Source of the DNA: Microbacterium schleiferi
Lineage (GTDB): Bacteria > Actinomycetota > Actinomycetes > Actinomycetales > Microbacteriaceae
Assembly (NCBI RefSeq): GCF_015565955.1
Contig: NZ_CP064760.1
Location: 868,001 to 932,000 of the forward strand
Length of the DNA: 64,000 bases
Direction: 5' to 3'
Of the stretch, positions 20,293-28,819 are shown piece by piece. Made by a program: the position numbers and the translations under genes. Numbering within the stretch: position 1 is the first letter of the stretch; each line of letters begins with the position of its first letter. The notes beneath the pieces were generated by a model. It saw nothing but the letters and a program-made list of their open reading frames with translations. It did no database searches and was not told the DNA's origin.

Positions 20293-21524
20293 TCAGCGCC
20301 CGAGGCGAGCGTCGAGCCAGTCGAACATCCGCTCGTCGGTGAGTAGGCGCGCCAGCGGCTGGCAGTGGTAGTCGGCGCCTTCGTCAGCCGTGAATGGTTG
20401 CAGCGTCGCATCCGGCACCATCGCGGCGAGCTGCTCGGACTGGCCCGGCCAGAACTGCTCCTTCTCGGGAGAGGTGACCAGCAGTGGCGTCGTGATCTTG
20501 GCGGCATCCTCGGGCTCCAGGCGGTAGCGCAGCATCTCGACCATCGTGTCGTAGGGGCTCTGCTTGCCGAAGGGTCGAGCGCGGAAGTTCCAGAGGCGCG
20601 AGACGGACTTCGAGTAGCGCAGGGCCATCTCCATCCCGCGGTCGAACTTCTCCTTCTCACCCTTCTCGACCAGTTCCATCTCGGACTTCGGGATGCCGGC
20701 GCGCCACGACTGCGAAACATCGACGACCCCGGGATCGGCGACGGCCGCCGCGATCCGGTGCTCGAACGCCAGAGCGCGGGGGAGCCAATATCCGGACTGG
20801 CTGATGCCGTACGCGGCGATGCGGTCAGCATCCACGTCGTCTCGAGCAACCAACGCATCAACGACCGGGGTGATCACGGCCTCCCAGTCGTACCGGAACG
20901 GGATCTCGTGGTCGAACAGCATCGACTGCTGGCCGGGACCGTCGAACATCAGGACGTTGTAGCCGCGTTGCAGCCCGCCGAGGCCGCCGGTAGCCCACAT
21001 GCTGCTGATGGAGCCATCGCTGCCGTTGACCAGGATCAGGGTCGGCGCCTTCTGGTCATCCGTGTTCGCCGTGAAGAAGTATCCCGGCATCGTGGTGTTC
21101 TCGTAGGGGATCGCGACGCGTTCGGCGGGGTACGGCGCGCGATCGACGAACGCATCCCAGGCGGTGCGGTGCGCCCGGAAGGCCCGCTGCAGGAGGTCTG
21201 TGTCCCCAACGCTGCTGCGGCGTTGACGGCGGGGGCGTAGGCGTTCGCTGCTCGCAGGTACGCCGACGCTGCGCTGGCGCGGTGCCCGGCATCCGCTGAG
21301 GCGGCGGCCTGACTCGTGAGGCGCTCGCCGAGCGCACTCCACGCGTGGTACCAGCCCTCGTGGTCCCCGTCCTTCACGTCGGCGATCGTCCGCAGGACCT
21401 CCCCGACATCGGATCCGCCGTAGGGGGCCTGTCCGAGCTGGATCCGCACTTCGAAGTCGAAGTCCTCGCTGTAGAACCCCGTCTCGAAGACGTCGTGCGC
21501 GTGCCTGCTGAATAGATTGGCCAT
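20293..21524 (-). pseudogene. alpha/beta hydrolase (pseudooxynicotine-hydrolase-like), frameshifted
   Basis: ATG at 21524 starts MANLFSRHAHDVFETGFYSEDFDF, a helical N-terminal cap domain running to about residue 110. The frame breaks at AVNAAAALG and continues elsewhere as DTDLLQRAFRAHRTAWDAFV. One added base in the C-run 21204-21207 joins them to 410 residues. The catalytic Ser is in AAYGISQSGY, with FVNGSDG-type oxyanion sequence LILVNGSDGSISSMW, and a late His in GADYHCQ. The architecture matches C-C hydrolases such as 2,6-dihydroxypseudooxynicotine hydrolase and FrsA-like proteins. Real substrate unknown. Confidence 0.8.
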
Positions 21525-21752
21525 GGTCTCTCCCCGAGTGTCGTCGGGGGCAGGCTATCGGCGCAGTCACGGCAGCGGAAGAGCTTTCCGCGCGTGCGTG
21601 GGCGCCGCGGCGGCGCAACACGACCGTAGGCGCTATCGCCGGCGGAGGACGGATCGGGGCCGAATCATCCGACGCTCGGGACATCTCCTACATTCCGGAT
21701 GCCTGCCCGCGTGCCCCCGGCGGCAGGGGCCCGCCTGACGGGTGGTGTAGAG

Positions 21753-21794
21753 ATCGAAGAAAGGGACCGCCCTTCGGACGGTCCCTTCTTCGAT
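21753..21794 (-). terminator. terminator hairpin, copy 1 of 3
   Basis: Arms GAAGAAAGGGACCG / CGGTCCCTTCTTC with one extra A in the 5' arm compared with copies 2 and 3. Outermost copy from the tRNA. Confidence 0.6.
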
Positions 21795-21886
21795 AACGTG
21801 CCCCCGCGCCCTACCGCCACTCCACGCGCCGGATGCGTCGCGCGGAGCCTCGGGCGGCAGGGGCCCGCCTGACGGAGGGTGTAGAG

Positions 21887-21927
21887 ATCGAAGAAGGGAC
21901 CGCCCTTCGGACGGTCCCTTCTTCGAT
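21887..21927 (-). terminator. terminator hairpin, copy 2 of 3
   Basis: Perfect 16-base arms, ATCGAAGAAGGGACCG and its complement, loop of 9 bases. Confidence 0.65.
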
Positions 21928-22030
21928 AACGTGCCCCCGCGCCCTACCGCCACTCCACGCGCCGCTACGCGCCGCTACGCGCCGCGCGGAGCCTCCGGCG
22001 GCAGGGGCCCGCCTGACGGAGGGTGTAGAG

Positions 22031-22071
22031 ATCGAAGAAGGGACCGCCCTTCGGACGGTCCCTTCTTCGAT
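22031..22071 (-). terminator. terminator hairpin directly after tRNA-Arg, copy 3 of 3
   Basis: Same perfect 16-base arms as copy 2, ending 5 bases from the tRNA 3' end on the transcribed (minus) strand. This is the functional position for ending the tRNA transcript. Confidence 0.75.
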
Positions 22072-22075
22072 AACG

Positions 22076-22148
22076 TGCCCCCGACAGGAATCGAACCTGC
22101 GACCTTTGGTACCGGAAACCAACGCTCTATCCCCTGAGCTACGGAGGC
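22076..22148 (-). tRNA. tRNA-Arg (anticodon CCG)
   Basis: 73 nucleotides on the minus strand. Acceptor stem GCCTCCG/CGGGGGC, D arm GCTC...GAGC, anticodon arm TTGGT-TTCCGGT-ACCAA with CCG, T arm GCAGG-TTCGAAT-CCTGT, discriminator A, CCA not encoded. It decodes CGG. Located just over 1 kb from argS, the gene for its own synthetase. Confidence 0.96.
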
Positions 22149-22255
22149 GTACCGATCGAGATTACCACCGCGCGCCAGGCACACCCTGACCCTCGCACGA
22201 GCGGGGCAGCCGGACGCGTCATCCGGTGGACTTCCAGGCGTGCGAGGATACTCCG

Positions 22256-23092
22256 GTGCATCGCATCGTGACCGCCGAACTGGACCTGGAACTCGGGGCA
22301 TCCATCGACCTGATTTTCCAGATCGCCGTTGCGCAGCATGCCCCCGTCCTCAGCGAAAATCTGACCTTCTCGCAGGGTGACCGCGTCTACACCCCGATCG
22401 AGATCATCGACCAGACGGGCAGCCGCCTGCACCGCTTCTGCGGCGAGCCGGGTGTCCTCGAAGTTCGCTACGACGCGGTCGTGGACGAGCAACTGACAGC
22501 GCGGGCCACGAGCGACCTCGAGGCCATCACCTATTTGCGTCCGAGTCGGTACGCCCAGTCCGACGAGGTGTTCTCGCAGGCCCGTCGGCAGTTCCGCGGG
22601 ATCGGCGGCGAGGATCTGCTGCTGGCGGTGTCGGAGTTCGTCTCGGAAACCGTCACGTACACGCCGGGCCTGAGTCTGGGCACCGACTCGGCAGTCACGA
22701 CCCTCATGACCGGCCAGGGCGTATGCCGCGACTACGCGCACCTGGTCATCGCGCTGCTGCGTGCCATGGACGTTCCCGCCCGGTATACGGCCTGCTACGC
22801 GCCAGGTCTCGATCCGATGGACTTCCACGCCGTCGCCGAGGCCTACCTCGACGGCGCCTGGTATGTCATCGACGCAACGCGACTGGCCGACCGGCGTTCC
22901 CTCGTCCGTATCGCAACGGGGCGGGATGCCGCCGACTGCGCCTTCCTCAGCTACCACGGCGGCAACCTGAGCCTCGACCGGATGCGCGTGGATGCCCGCC
23001 TCGCAGGCCCCGACACGGATGCCGGAGCATCCAACCCCGACACGGCTCCCGAAGCATCCGACGACTTCACCTCTCTCGTGCACCTCGCCTGA
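22256..23092 (+). CDS. transglutaminase-like cysteine protease family protein
   Basis: 278 residues from GTG at 22256 (an upstream GTG at 22226 is possible). The catalytic triad of the transglutaminase-like fold is visible: Cys157 in QGVCRDYAH, His191 in DFHAVAEAYL and Asp206 in VIDATRL. An N-terminal beta domain (bacterial transglutaminase-like N-terminal region) occupies about residues 1-100. There is no signal peptide, so it is cytoplasmic. Usually annotated as a transglutaminase family protein. The real reaction is unknown, probably peptide hydrolysis or transfer. Confidence 0.88.
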   Translation: MHRIVTAELDLELGASIDLIFQIAVAQHAPVLSENLTFSQGDRVYTPIEIIDQTGSRLHRFCGEPGVLEVRYDAVVDEQLTARATSDLEAITYLRPSRYAQSDEVFSQARRQFRGIGGEDLLLAVSEFVSETVTYTPGLSLGTDSAVTTLMTGQGVCRDYAHLVIALLRAMDVPARYTACYAPGLDPMDFHAVAEAYLDGAWYVIDATRLADRRSLVRIATGRDAADCAFLSYHGGNLSLDRMRVDARLAGPDTDAGASNPDTAPEASDDFTSLVHLA

Positions 23093-23108
23093 TCCGCCCG
23101 ATGCCGGG

Positions 23109-23168
23109 GTGAGACACAACCTGGCGCGAGCGACACCGGTCCGTCTCTCGCGCCACGCTGTGTCTCAC
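23109..23168. repeat. long two-part hairpin in intergenic region
   Basis: Outer arms GTGAGACACA (23109-23118) and TGTGTCTCAC (23159-23168), inner arms TGGCGCGAG (23122-23130) and CTCGCGCCA (23147-23155), with 3-base bulges on each side and a 16-base loop. It starts 16 bases after the transglutaminase stop. It could act as a terminator or be an extragenic palindromic repeat of this genus. Confidence 0.7.
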
Positions 23169-23256
23169 GCGGTCAGGGACGGACGGCGGGCAAGCGGCGC
23201 GGGGGAGGGACGGCGCGAGGGAGGGGCACGGCGGCGGCGCCTAGACTGGATCGGCC

Positions 23257-24921
23257 ATGAACCCCGATGCCCTCTCCGCCGCTCTTCTTGCCGTCATCAC
23301 GCCCCTCGCCGAGGGTCGCCGCGACGGCGCGGCATCCGATCTCACCGTTGCAGACCTCCCGCTGGAGCGACCCAAGAACCGCGAACACGGCGACTGGGCC
23401 TCGAACGCTGCGCTCAAGCTCGCGAAGAAGCTCGGGGTGAACCCGCGCGAGTTCGCCGCCGAGGTCGCGGCCGGCCTGGCACAGGTCGACGGTGTCGCAA
23501 GCGTCGAGGTGGCAGGCCCGGGGTTCATCAACATCCGGCTGGATGCCGCGGCGGCAGGCTCCCTCGCGAAGACGATCGTGGACGCGGGAACCGCGTTCGG
23601 ATCCTCAACGGCGCTGGGCGACCAGGTGATCAACCTGGAGTTCGTATCGGCGAACCCCACCGGACCGATCCACATCGGGGGCACCCGATGGGCGGCGGTC
23701 GGCGACGCTCTGGCCCGCATCCTCGCCTCGCAGGGCGCGAGCGTGACGCGTGAGTACTACTTCAACGATCACGGCGCCCAGATCGACCGGTTCGCCCGCA
23801 GTCTCGTTGCGGCAGCCGAGGGGCGGCCGGCTCCCGAAGACGGGTACGGCGGCGCCTACATCGCCGACATCGCCGCACGGGTTTCGGATGCCTACGACGG
23901 CGACATCGCAGCCCTGGATGCCGATGCCAAGCAAGAGGCGTTCCGGGAGCTCGGCGTCGGGTTCATGTTCGACGAGATCAAGCAGAGCCTGCACGAGTTC
24001 GGCGTCGACTTCGACGTGTACTTCCACGAGAACGATCTCCATGCGTCCGGAGCGGTCACCCGGGCTGTTGACCGGCTGCGTGAGCTCGGCCACATCTACG
24101 AAGCCGACGGCGCGATCTGGTTGCGTTCAACGGAGTTCGGCGACGACAAAGACCGCGTCGTGATCAAGAGCGACGGCAAGCCCGCCTACATCTCGGGGGA
24201 CCTCGCCTACTACCTCGACAAGCGCGAACGGGGCTTCAACCGCTGCATCATCATGCTCGGCGCCGATCACCACGGCTACGTCAAGCGGCTGATGGCGATG
24301 TGCGCGGCATTCGGTGACGAGCCGTACGTGAACCTGCAGATCCTCATCGGCCAGATGGTGAATCTGCTCCGCGAGGGACAGCCGGTTCGCATGTCCAAGC
24401 GCGCCGGGACCGTCGTGACCCTCGAAGACCTCGTCGAGGCCGTCGGGGTGGATGCCGCGCGCTACGCCCTCACCCGGAGCTCCGCCGACTCGAACCTCGA
24501 CATCGACCTCGACATCCTGCAGAAGCGTACGAACGACAACCCCGTCTTCTACGTGCAGTATGCGCATGCTCGCACGCACAATGTCGGTCGCAACGCTGCC
24601 GCGGCGGGCGTCGAGCGCAGCGTGTTCGCCCCCGAGACGCTGACGCACGAAACCGAGTCGGCGCTGCTGGGCGCCCTACAGGAGTTCCCCCGCACCGTCG
24701 CGTTCGCGGCCGAGGTCCGCGAGCCGCACCGCATCGCCCGCTATCTCGAAGAGCTCGCCGGCCTGTACCACCGCTGGTACGACAACTGCCGCGTGATCCC
24801 GCTCGGTGACGACCCGATCGAGCCGGTCCATCAGACGCGACTGTGGCTCAACGATGCCACCGGCCAGGTACTGCGCAACGGTCTGACCCTGCTGGGCGTC
24901 GGGGCCCCGGAACGGATGTAA
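23257..24921 (+). CDS. argS: arginine--tRNA ligase
   Basis: 554 residues, the usual size of bacterial class I ArgRS, which charges tRNA-Arg. The ATP site [12 protein letters not shown] lies at 131-142 (HIGG instead of HIGH). The KMSKS equivalent is [15 protein letters not shown]. The N-terminal tRNA-binding domain and the C-terminal DALR anticodon-binding domain (from about [13 protein letters not shown]) are present, ending [12 protein letters not shown]. First gene of a plus-strand series that in many Actinobacteria continues directly with lysA. Here about 5 kb of other genes lie between. Confidence 0.97.
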   Translation: MNPDALSAALLAVITPLAEGRRDGAASDLTVADLPLERPKNREHGDWASNAALKLAKKLGVNPREFAAEVAAGLAQVDGVASVEVAGPGFINIRLDAAAAGSLAKTIVDAGTAFGSSTALGDQVINLEFVSANPTGPIHIGGTRWAAVGDALARILASQGASVTREYYFNDHGAQIDRFARSLVAAAEGRPAPEDGYGGAYIADIAARVSDAYDGDIAALDADAKQEAFRELGVGFMFDEIKQSLHEFGVDFDVYFHENDLHASGAVTRAVDRLRELGHIYEADGAIWLRSTEFGDDKDRVVIKSDGKPAYISGDLAYYLDKRERGFNRCIIMLGADHHGYVKRLMAMCAAFGDEPYVNLQILIGQMVNLLREGQPVRMSKRAGTVVTLEDLVEAVGVDAARYALTRSSADSNLDIDLDILQKRTNDNPVFYVQYAHARTHNVGRNAAAAGVERSVFAPETLTHETESALLGALQEFPRTVAFAAEVREPHRIARYLEELAGLYHRWYDNCRVIPLGDDPIEPVHQTRLWLNDATGQVLRNGLTLLGVGAPERM

Positions 24922-24924
24922 CCC

Positions 24925-25761
24925 ATGACGGATGCCGAGCACCCCACCGACCCGCTCCCGGACCTGCGCGCGGGGTGGGTGCTCGCGGTGCCGGACGAGC
25001 CGAAGAAGCGTCGCCGGGTCTGGCCCTGGCTCGTTGCTGCAGCGGCGGTCCTGGTCGTCATCCTCGTTGTCGTGGTCGTCATCGTCGAGACCGTTGTGCG
25101 GTCCTCGATCGAGGCAGGCATCGCCGGTCAGGTGCGCACGGGGCTGGATCTGCCCGCGGATCAGCCCGTCGAGGTGTCGATCGAGGGGCCGCTCACTCTC
25201 CAGCTGCTCACCGGGAGCCTCGACGATCTCCGACTGTCCTCCGATAATGTGCCGCTCGGCCCGACGACGGCGGATGTCGATGTCGCCCTCCGCGGCGTGA
25301 GCACGACAGCCCCGTACACCGTCGGCGCCGGAGTCGCGACGGTGACCCTCGATCAGAGCCAAGTCGCCGCGCTCACCGACAGTGTCGCGCAGATCGACAT
25401 CGTCGATCTGACCCTCGAAGACCCGACGATCGTCGTCGGCACCGAGCTCTCCCTGTTCGGATTCGGCATCCCGGTGTCGCTGTCGCTGGTCCCCAGTGCG
25501 GAGGCGGGAGAGCTGGTCCTGCGGCCCGAGAGCCTGCAGGTCAGCGGCCTGGCGGTCACGGCAGACGGCGTCCGGGACCAGTTCGGATCGCTCGCCGACC
25601 CGATCCTGCAGGACTGGCAGATCTGCGTCGCCCAATACCTGCCGGCGGGGGCGACGCTGACGGCGGCGTCCGTGACGGATGACGAGCTCGTCGCCACCTT
25701 CGATATCGATGGTCGGATGCTCGACGACGCGTCGCTGCAGCAGAACGGCACCTGCGAGTGA
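24925..25761 (+). CDS. DUF2993 domain membrane protein
   Basis: 278 residues, start 3 bases after the argS stop. Cytoplasmic N-terminus, one membrane helix at about 34-56 (VWPWLVAAAAVLVVILVVVVVIVETV), then an extracytoplasmic domain with SIEAGIAGQVRTGLDLPADQPVEVSIEGPLTLQLLTGSLDDLRL, the DUF2993/LmeA pattern. LmeA-like proteins bind phosphoinositides and act in lipomannan maturation in mycobacteria. Whether that holds here is not known. Confidence 0.8.
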   Translation: MTDAEHPTDPLPDLRAGWVLAVPDEPKKRRRVWPWLVAAAAVLVVILVVVVVIVETVVRSSIEAGIAGQVRTGLDLPADQPVEVSIEGPLTLQLLTGSLDDLRLSSDNVPLGPTTADVDVALRGVSTTAPYTVGAGVATVTLDQSQVAALTDSVAQIDIVDLTLEDPTIVVGTELSLFGFGIPVSLSLVPSAEAGELVLRPESLQVSGLAVTADGVRDQFGSLADPILQDWQICVAQYLPAGATLTAASVTDDELVATFDIDGRMLDDASLQQNGTCE

Positions 25762-25801
25762 GAAGGCAGGCGCCTGATCCTTGCTTGTCCTTGAGGGCAG
25801 A

Positions 25802-25830
25802 TGTCAGACAACCGATATCTGAAATCAGAT
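25802..25830. promoter_or_regulatory. possible GntR-type operators upstream of the salvage genes
   Basis: Two palindromes in 29 bases: TGTC-A-GACA (25802-25810) and ATCTGA-AA-TCAGAT (25817-25830), about 100 bases before the binding-protein gene. The first matches the GT...AC core seen for many GntR-family sites, and a GntR gene lies three genes downstream. Inference only. Confidence 0.4.
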
Positions 25831-25927
25831 GGAAACCTGGATGCCGTCTCGGTGAAATGCTAACTCCCTACTGTGCGTGGTGCCGGCACGTTCGTGTCGG
25901 TCCCCTCGATCTCGGAGCCAGCTCGCC

Positions 25928-27006
25928 ATGACTACCCTGTTCTCGCCCGGTCGGGCCCCCCGCACCACCGGACTCGCCGCGCTGCTCGCCGGCATGCTCG
26001 CCCTTGCCGCGTGCTCCTCTGGCACGTCCACGGTGACATCGTCGGGGACGCGACAGATCCCGCAGCCCAGACCACACCGGTCACCGTCCAGCTGAGCTGG
26101 ATTTTCAACGAAGAGTTCGCCGGCGAGTACTTCGCCGACGCCAACGGCTACTACGCCGACGCCGGGCTCGATCCTGTCCGCCTCGTGCCGGGCCCTTCTG
26201 CGGGGGTGCCCGAACTGATCAGCGGAACGGCCGACGTCGCGTTCAGTGATGCGGTGACCATCGGCGCGGCAGTGGCCCGTGAACAGGCGCCCCTGAAGAT
26301 TCTCGGGGCCGTGTTCCAGCAGAATCCGTTCGCGGTGCTTTCGCTGACAGACGGTGCCGACATCGCGACCCCGCAGGACATGATCGGCAAGCGCATCGGA
26401 GTTCAGGACGGCAACTCCGCGCTGTTTGCCGCCCTCCTCGCGGCGAACGGAATCGGTGCCGATGAGGTGACTGTCGTGCCCGTGCAGTTCGATCCCGCGC
26501 CGCTGGTCAACGACGAGGTCGACGGATTCATCGCCTATCTGACGAACGAGCCGCTCGTGTTGGAAGCCCGGGGGATCGAGACGACGACCCTGCCGTTTGC
26601 CACCAACGGGCTGCCCTTCGTCGCCAAGACGATCACGGCGTCCGATCAGATGATCGCGGAGAACCGCGAGATGCTGAAGTCGTTCCTTCGCGCCGAGATC
26701 CAGGGATGGGCTGACGCCCTGGGGGATGTCGATGAGACAGTTCGGCTGGTGACGCAGGAGTTCGGCGCCGACCTCGATCTCGACCCGGTCGCTGTGCGCG
26801 CTGGTGCCGAGGAACAGAACACACTCGTGGTGTCGCCGGAGACGATGGTCAACGGTCTGCTCACCATCAGCCCGGAGCTCCAAGAGCGCACCCTCGCGAG
26901 TCTGTCCGCCGCGGGCATCGATGTCGCGGCAGAGGACCTGTTCGATCTCTCCGTGCTCGCCGAGGTCTATGCGGAGTTCCCTGAGCTCGCCTCCCTCGGT
27001 TCCTGA
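25928..27006 (+). pseudogene. ABC substrate-binding lipoprotein, NMT1/THI5-like, frameshifted
   Basis: ATG at 25928 begins a lipoprotein signal (GLAALLAGMLALAACSS, lipobox LAAC). The frame breaks at STVTSSG. One added G in the run 26044-26047 joins it to DATDPAAQTTPVTVQLSWIFNEEFAGEYFADANGYYADAGL, total 359 residues. The body matches the NMT1/THI5 family, which binds pyrimidine precursors, riboflavin, nitrate/sulfonate or similar small ligands. No cognate permease or ATPase lies beside it. The neighbours suggest a nucleoside or nucleobase ligand, but this is inference. Confidence 0.85.
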
Positions 27007-27012
27007 CCCACC

Positions 27013-27042
27013 CCCGGGCTGCGCCACAGGGTGCAGCCCGGG
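27013..27042. terminator. hairpin between binding-protein and nucleoside hydrolase genes
   Basis: Arms CCCGGGCTGC (27013-27022) and GCAGCCCGGG (27033-27042), 10-base loop, no T run. It may attenuate transcription or protect the upstream mRNA. Confidence 0.55.
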
Positions 27043-27075
27043 CCCGATAGACGATCCTCGGAAAGAGGGAGCGCC

Positions 27076-28011
27076 ATGACGCTACGGATGATCATCGACA
27101 CCGACACCGCGCAGGACGATGCGTTCGCCCTGTTGATCGGACTTCGCCATCCCGCCGCCCAGGTGGAGGCGGTCACGATCAATTACGGCAACGTCGCCTT
27201 CGACCAGATGGTTGAGAACGCCCTTTTCACGATCGAGGTGGCGGGCCGAGGAGGGGAAGTGCCCGTCTACGAGGGCGCGCGGCTTCCGCTGCTGGCGCCG
27301 TTCGATGACTCTTCCTACGTGCACGGTTCCGACGGATTCGGTGGGGCGGGGTTTCCGCAGGCTCGGCAGCGTCCGGAATCAGAGAATGCCGTGACGGCGC
27401 TGCTCCGCCTCGTTGCCGACAACCCGGGGGAGTTCACGATCATCGGTCAGGCGCCGCTGACGAACCTCGCTCTGGCTGCCGCCGCCGACCGCACTTTCGC
27501 CGCGAACGTCAAGGAGCTCGTGATCATGGGGGGCACGAACAACGCCGCCGGCAATATCACTGCGGCGGCAGAAGCGAACTTCTTCCACGACCCCGAGGCC
27601 GCGGCGATCGTGCTCCGAGCAGGCTTCCGCACCACGCTCGTGCCGTGGGATCTCGTGATGCGTCAGGGGGTGTTCGATCTCGACAAACTCCGGCAGATCG
27701 AGAGCCTGGACACTCCCGCATCCCGGTTCTTCGTCCGAGCCAACCGCGGCACTCTCGCCTACAACAAGAAGGCACACGGGATGGACGGCAGTACCCACCC
27801 CGATTCGATAGCGGTCGCGATCGCCGTGGAGCCCCGAATCGTGACGAAGGCGAGCGACTACTATGTGGACGTCGAGACCGCGAACGGGATCGCATCGGGC
27901 TACTGCCTGGTCGACTCGGTCCGTCGATCCGGACGCGAGCCCAATGCGCGCGTGATCGAGGAGATCGACGAGGATCTGTTCTTCCAGACCATGATCCAGG
28001 CCCTCTCGTGA
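27076..28011 (+). CDS. nucleoside hydrolase (inosine-uridine preferring family)
   Basis: 311 residues from ATG at 27076 with GAAAGAGGGA upstream. The calcium-binding Asp cluster DTDTAQDDA at about 8-16 corresponds to the DxDxxxDD signature. VIMGGTNNAAGNITAAAEANFFHDPEAA matches the substrate-pocket Asn/Glu-Asn region, and HPDSIAVAIAV carries the late Asp ligand. It cleaves ribonucleosides to base and ribose in the cytoplasm. It fits salvage together with the deaminase-like gene that follows. Confidence 0.9.
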   Translation: MTLRMIIDTDTAQDDAFALLIGLRHPAAQVEAVTINYGNVAFDQMVENALFTIEVAGRGGEVPVYEGARLPLLAPFDDSSYVHGSDGFGGAGFPQARQRPESENAVTALLRLVADNPGEFTIIGQAPLTNLALAAAADRTFAANVKELVIMGGTNNAAGNITAAAEANFFHDPEAAAIVLRAGFRTTLVPWDLVMRQGVFDLDKLRQIESLDTPASRFFVRANRGTLAYNKKAHGMDGSTHPDSIAVAIAVEPRIVTKASDYYVDVETANGIASGYCLVDSVRRSGREPNARVIEEIDEDLFFQTMIQALS

Positions 28012-28075
28012 CCGCCTCGTGGATGACGGGGGGACTGTTGTGAGTGTCGAGACGCTAGTGAGGAGAGAAGGCAGT

Positions 28076-28819
28076 ATGCCCCTCGAGCCGTTGACTCTCA
28101 CCGTCGGCCAGCCCCTTCGTGTCGCTGTGTACAACAGCATCTCGCGCGCGATCCGGAACGGCACATACCCCCTCGGGTCGGTGCTGCCCAGCGACGCCGA
28201 CTTCTGCACGGCGCTCGGAGTGAGCCGGCCCGTCGTGCGCGAGGCGATGCTGCTGCTCGAGGAAGACCGCCTGATCACGACGCGCCGGGGTATCGGCCGC
28301 TTCGTGAGCGACGCGCTTCCCCGGATCGGCCTCGAGCGCGTCCGAGGGCTCGAGCTCCTGCTCGGCGAGTCCCTCGGTCCGATCACCGTGGAGCGCGTCA
28401 GCCATGAAGCCCAGCAGGCATCCGATCTGCTGTCCCAGGCATTGCAGCTCGATGCGACCGCTGCCGTGTGGACGTGGGAGTCCCTCCTGCGACGCGACGG
28501 GAGTGCTTTGGCGCTGACGTTCGAGGCCGTTCCCGCCGCTGGGCCATCTGCCTTCACGGACCCCGGGACTGACACCATGCCCGCAGCTACGGCGCTGACG
28601 CGGCTCCTCGCGTCAGCTGACCCATCCCATGTCTCCAGCGCCTGCGATATCTCCCTCGGCGTCTTGGGGGATCACCGCGCCGGTGTGCTCGGAGCCCATC
28701 CCGACACGAGCGCGCTCATCCTCACGCAGCGCGTCGCGTACCGCGGCAGCGTCGTCCTCTACGCGAAGACCGTCGTGCTGTCTGCGGCCGGTACCATCTC
28801 GCTTCAGCAGAGCGCATGA
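28076..28819 (+). CDS. GntR family transcriptional regulator (HutC/UTRA type)
   Basis: 247 residues from ATG at 28076, 8 bases after AGGAGAG; an in-frame start at 28019 is less likely. Winged-helix DNA-binding domain at about 18-75 (NGTYPLGSVLPSDADFCTALGVSRPVVREAMLLLEEDRLITTRRGIGRFV), then a UTRA-like ligand domain. Probably controls the surrounding salvage genes in response to a nucleoside or related effector. Its stop overlaps the deaminase-like start (ATGA). Confidence 0.88.
   Translation: MPLEPLTLTVGQPLRVAVYNSISRAIRNGTYPLGSVLPSDADFCTALGVSRPVVREAMLLLEEDRLITTRRGIGRFVSDALPRIGLERVRGLELLLGESLGPITVERVSHEAQQASDLLSQALQLDATAAVWTWESLLRRDGSALALTFEAVPAAGPSAFTDPGTDTMPAATALTRLLASADPSHVSSACDISLGVLGDHRAGVLGAHPDTSALILTQRVAYRGSVVLYAKTVVLSAAGTISLQQSA

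Larger units (their letters stand above)
21721..22075. repeat. three tandem copies of a terminator unit next to tRNA-Arg
   Basis: Units start at about 21721, 21855 and 21999 (spacing 134 and 144). Each contains CGGCAGGGGCCCGCCTGACG, GTAGAGATCGAAG, the same strong hairpin, and then CGATAACGTGCCCCCG, which in the third unit is the real 3' end of the tRNA gene. Units 1 and 2 therefore carry a copy of the last bases of the tRNA. Between units 2 and 3 there is a short extra doublet CGCCGCTACG twice. The 195 bases from 21525 to 21720 hold nothing I recognise. Confidence 0.85.

Noticed and set aside
21721..22075. Triple unit as a CRISPR array
   Set aside because: Whole unit including spacers is repeated, only three copies, and it consists of terminator and tRNA end.
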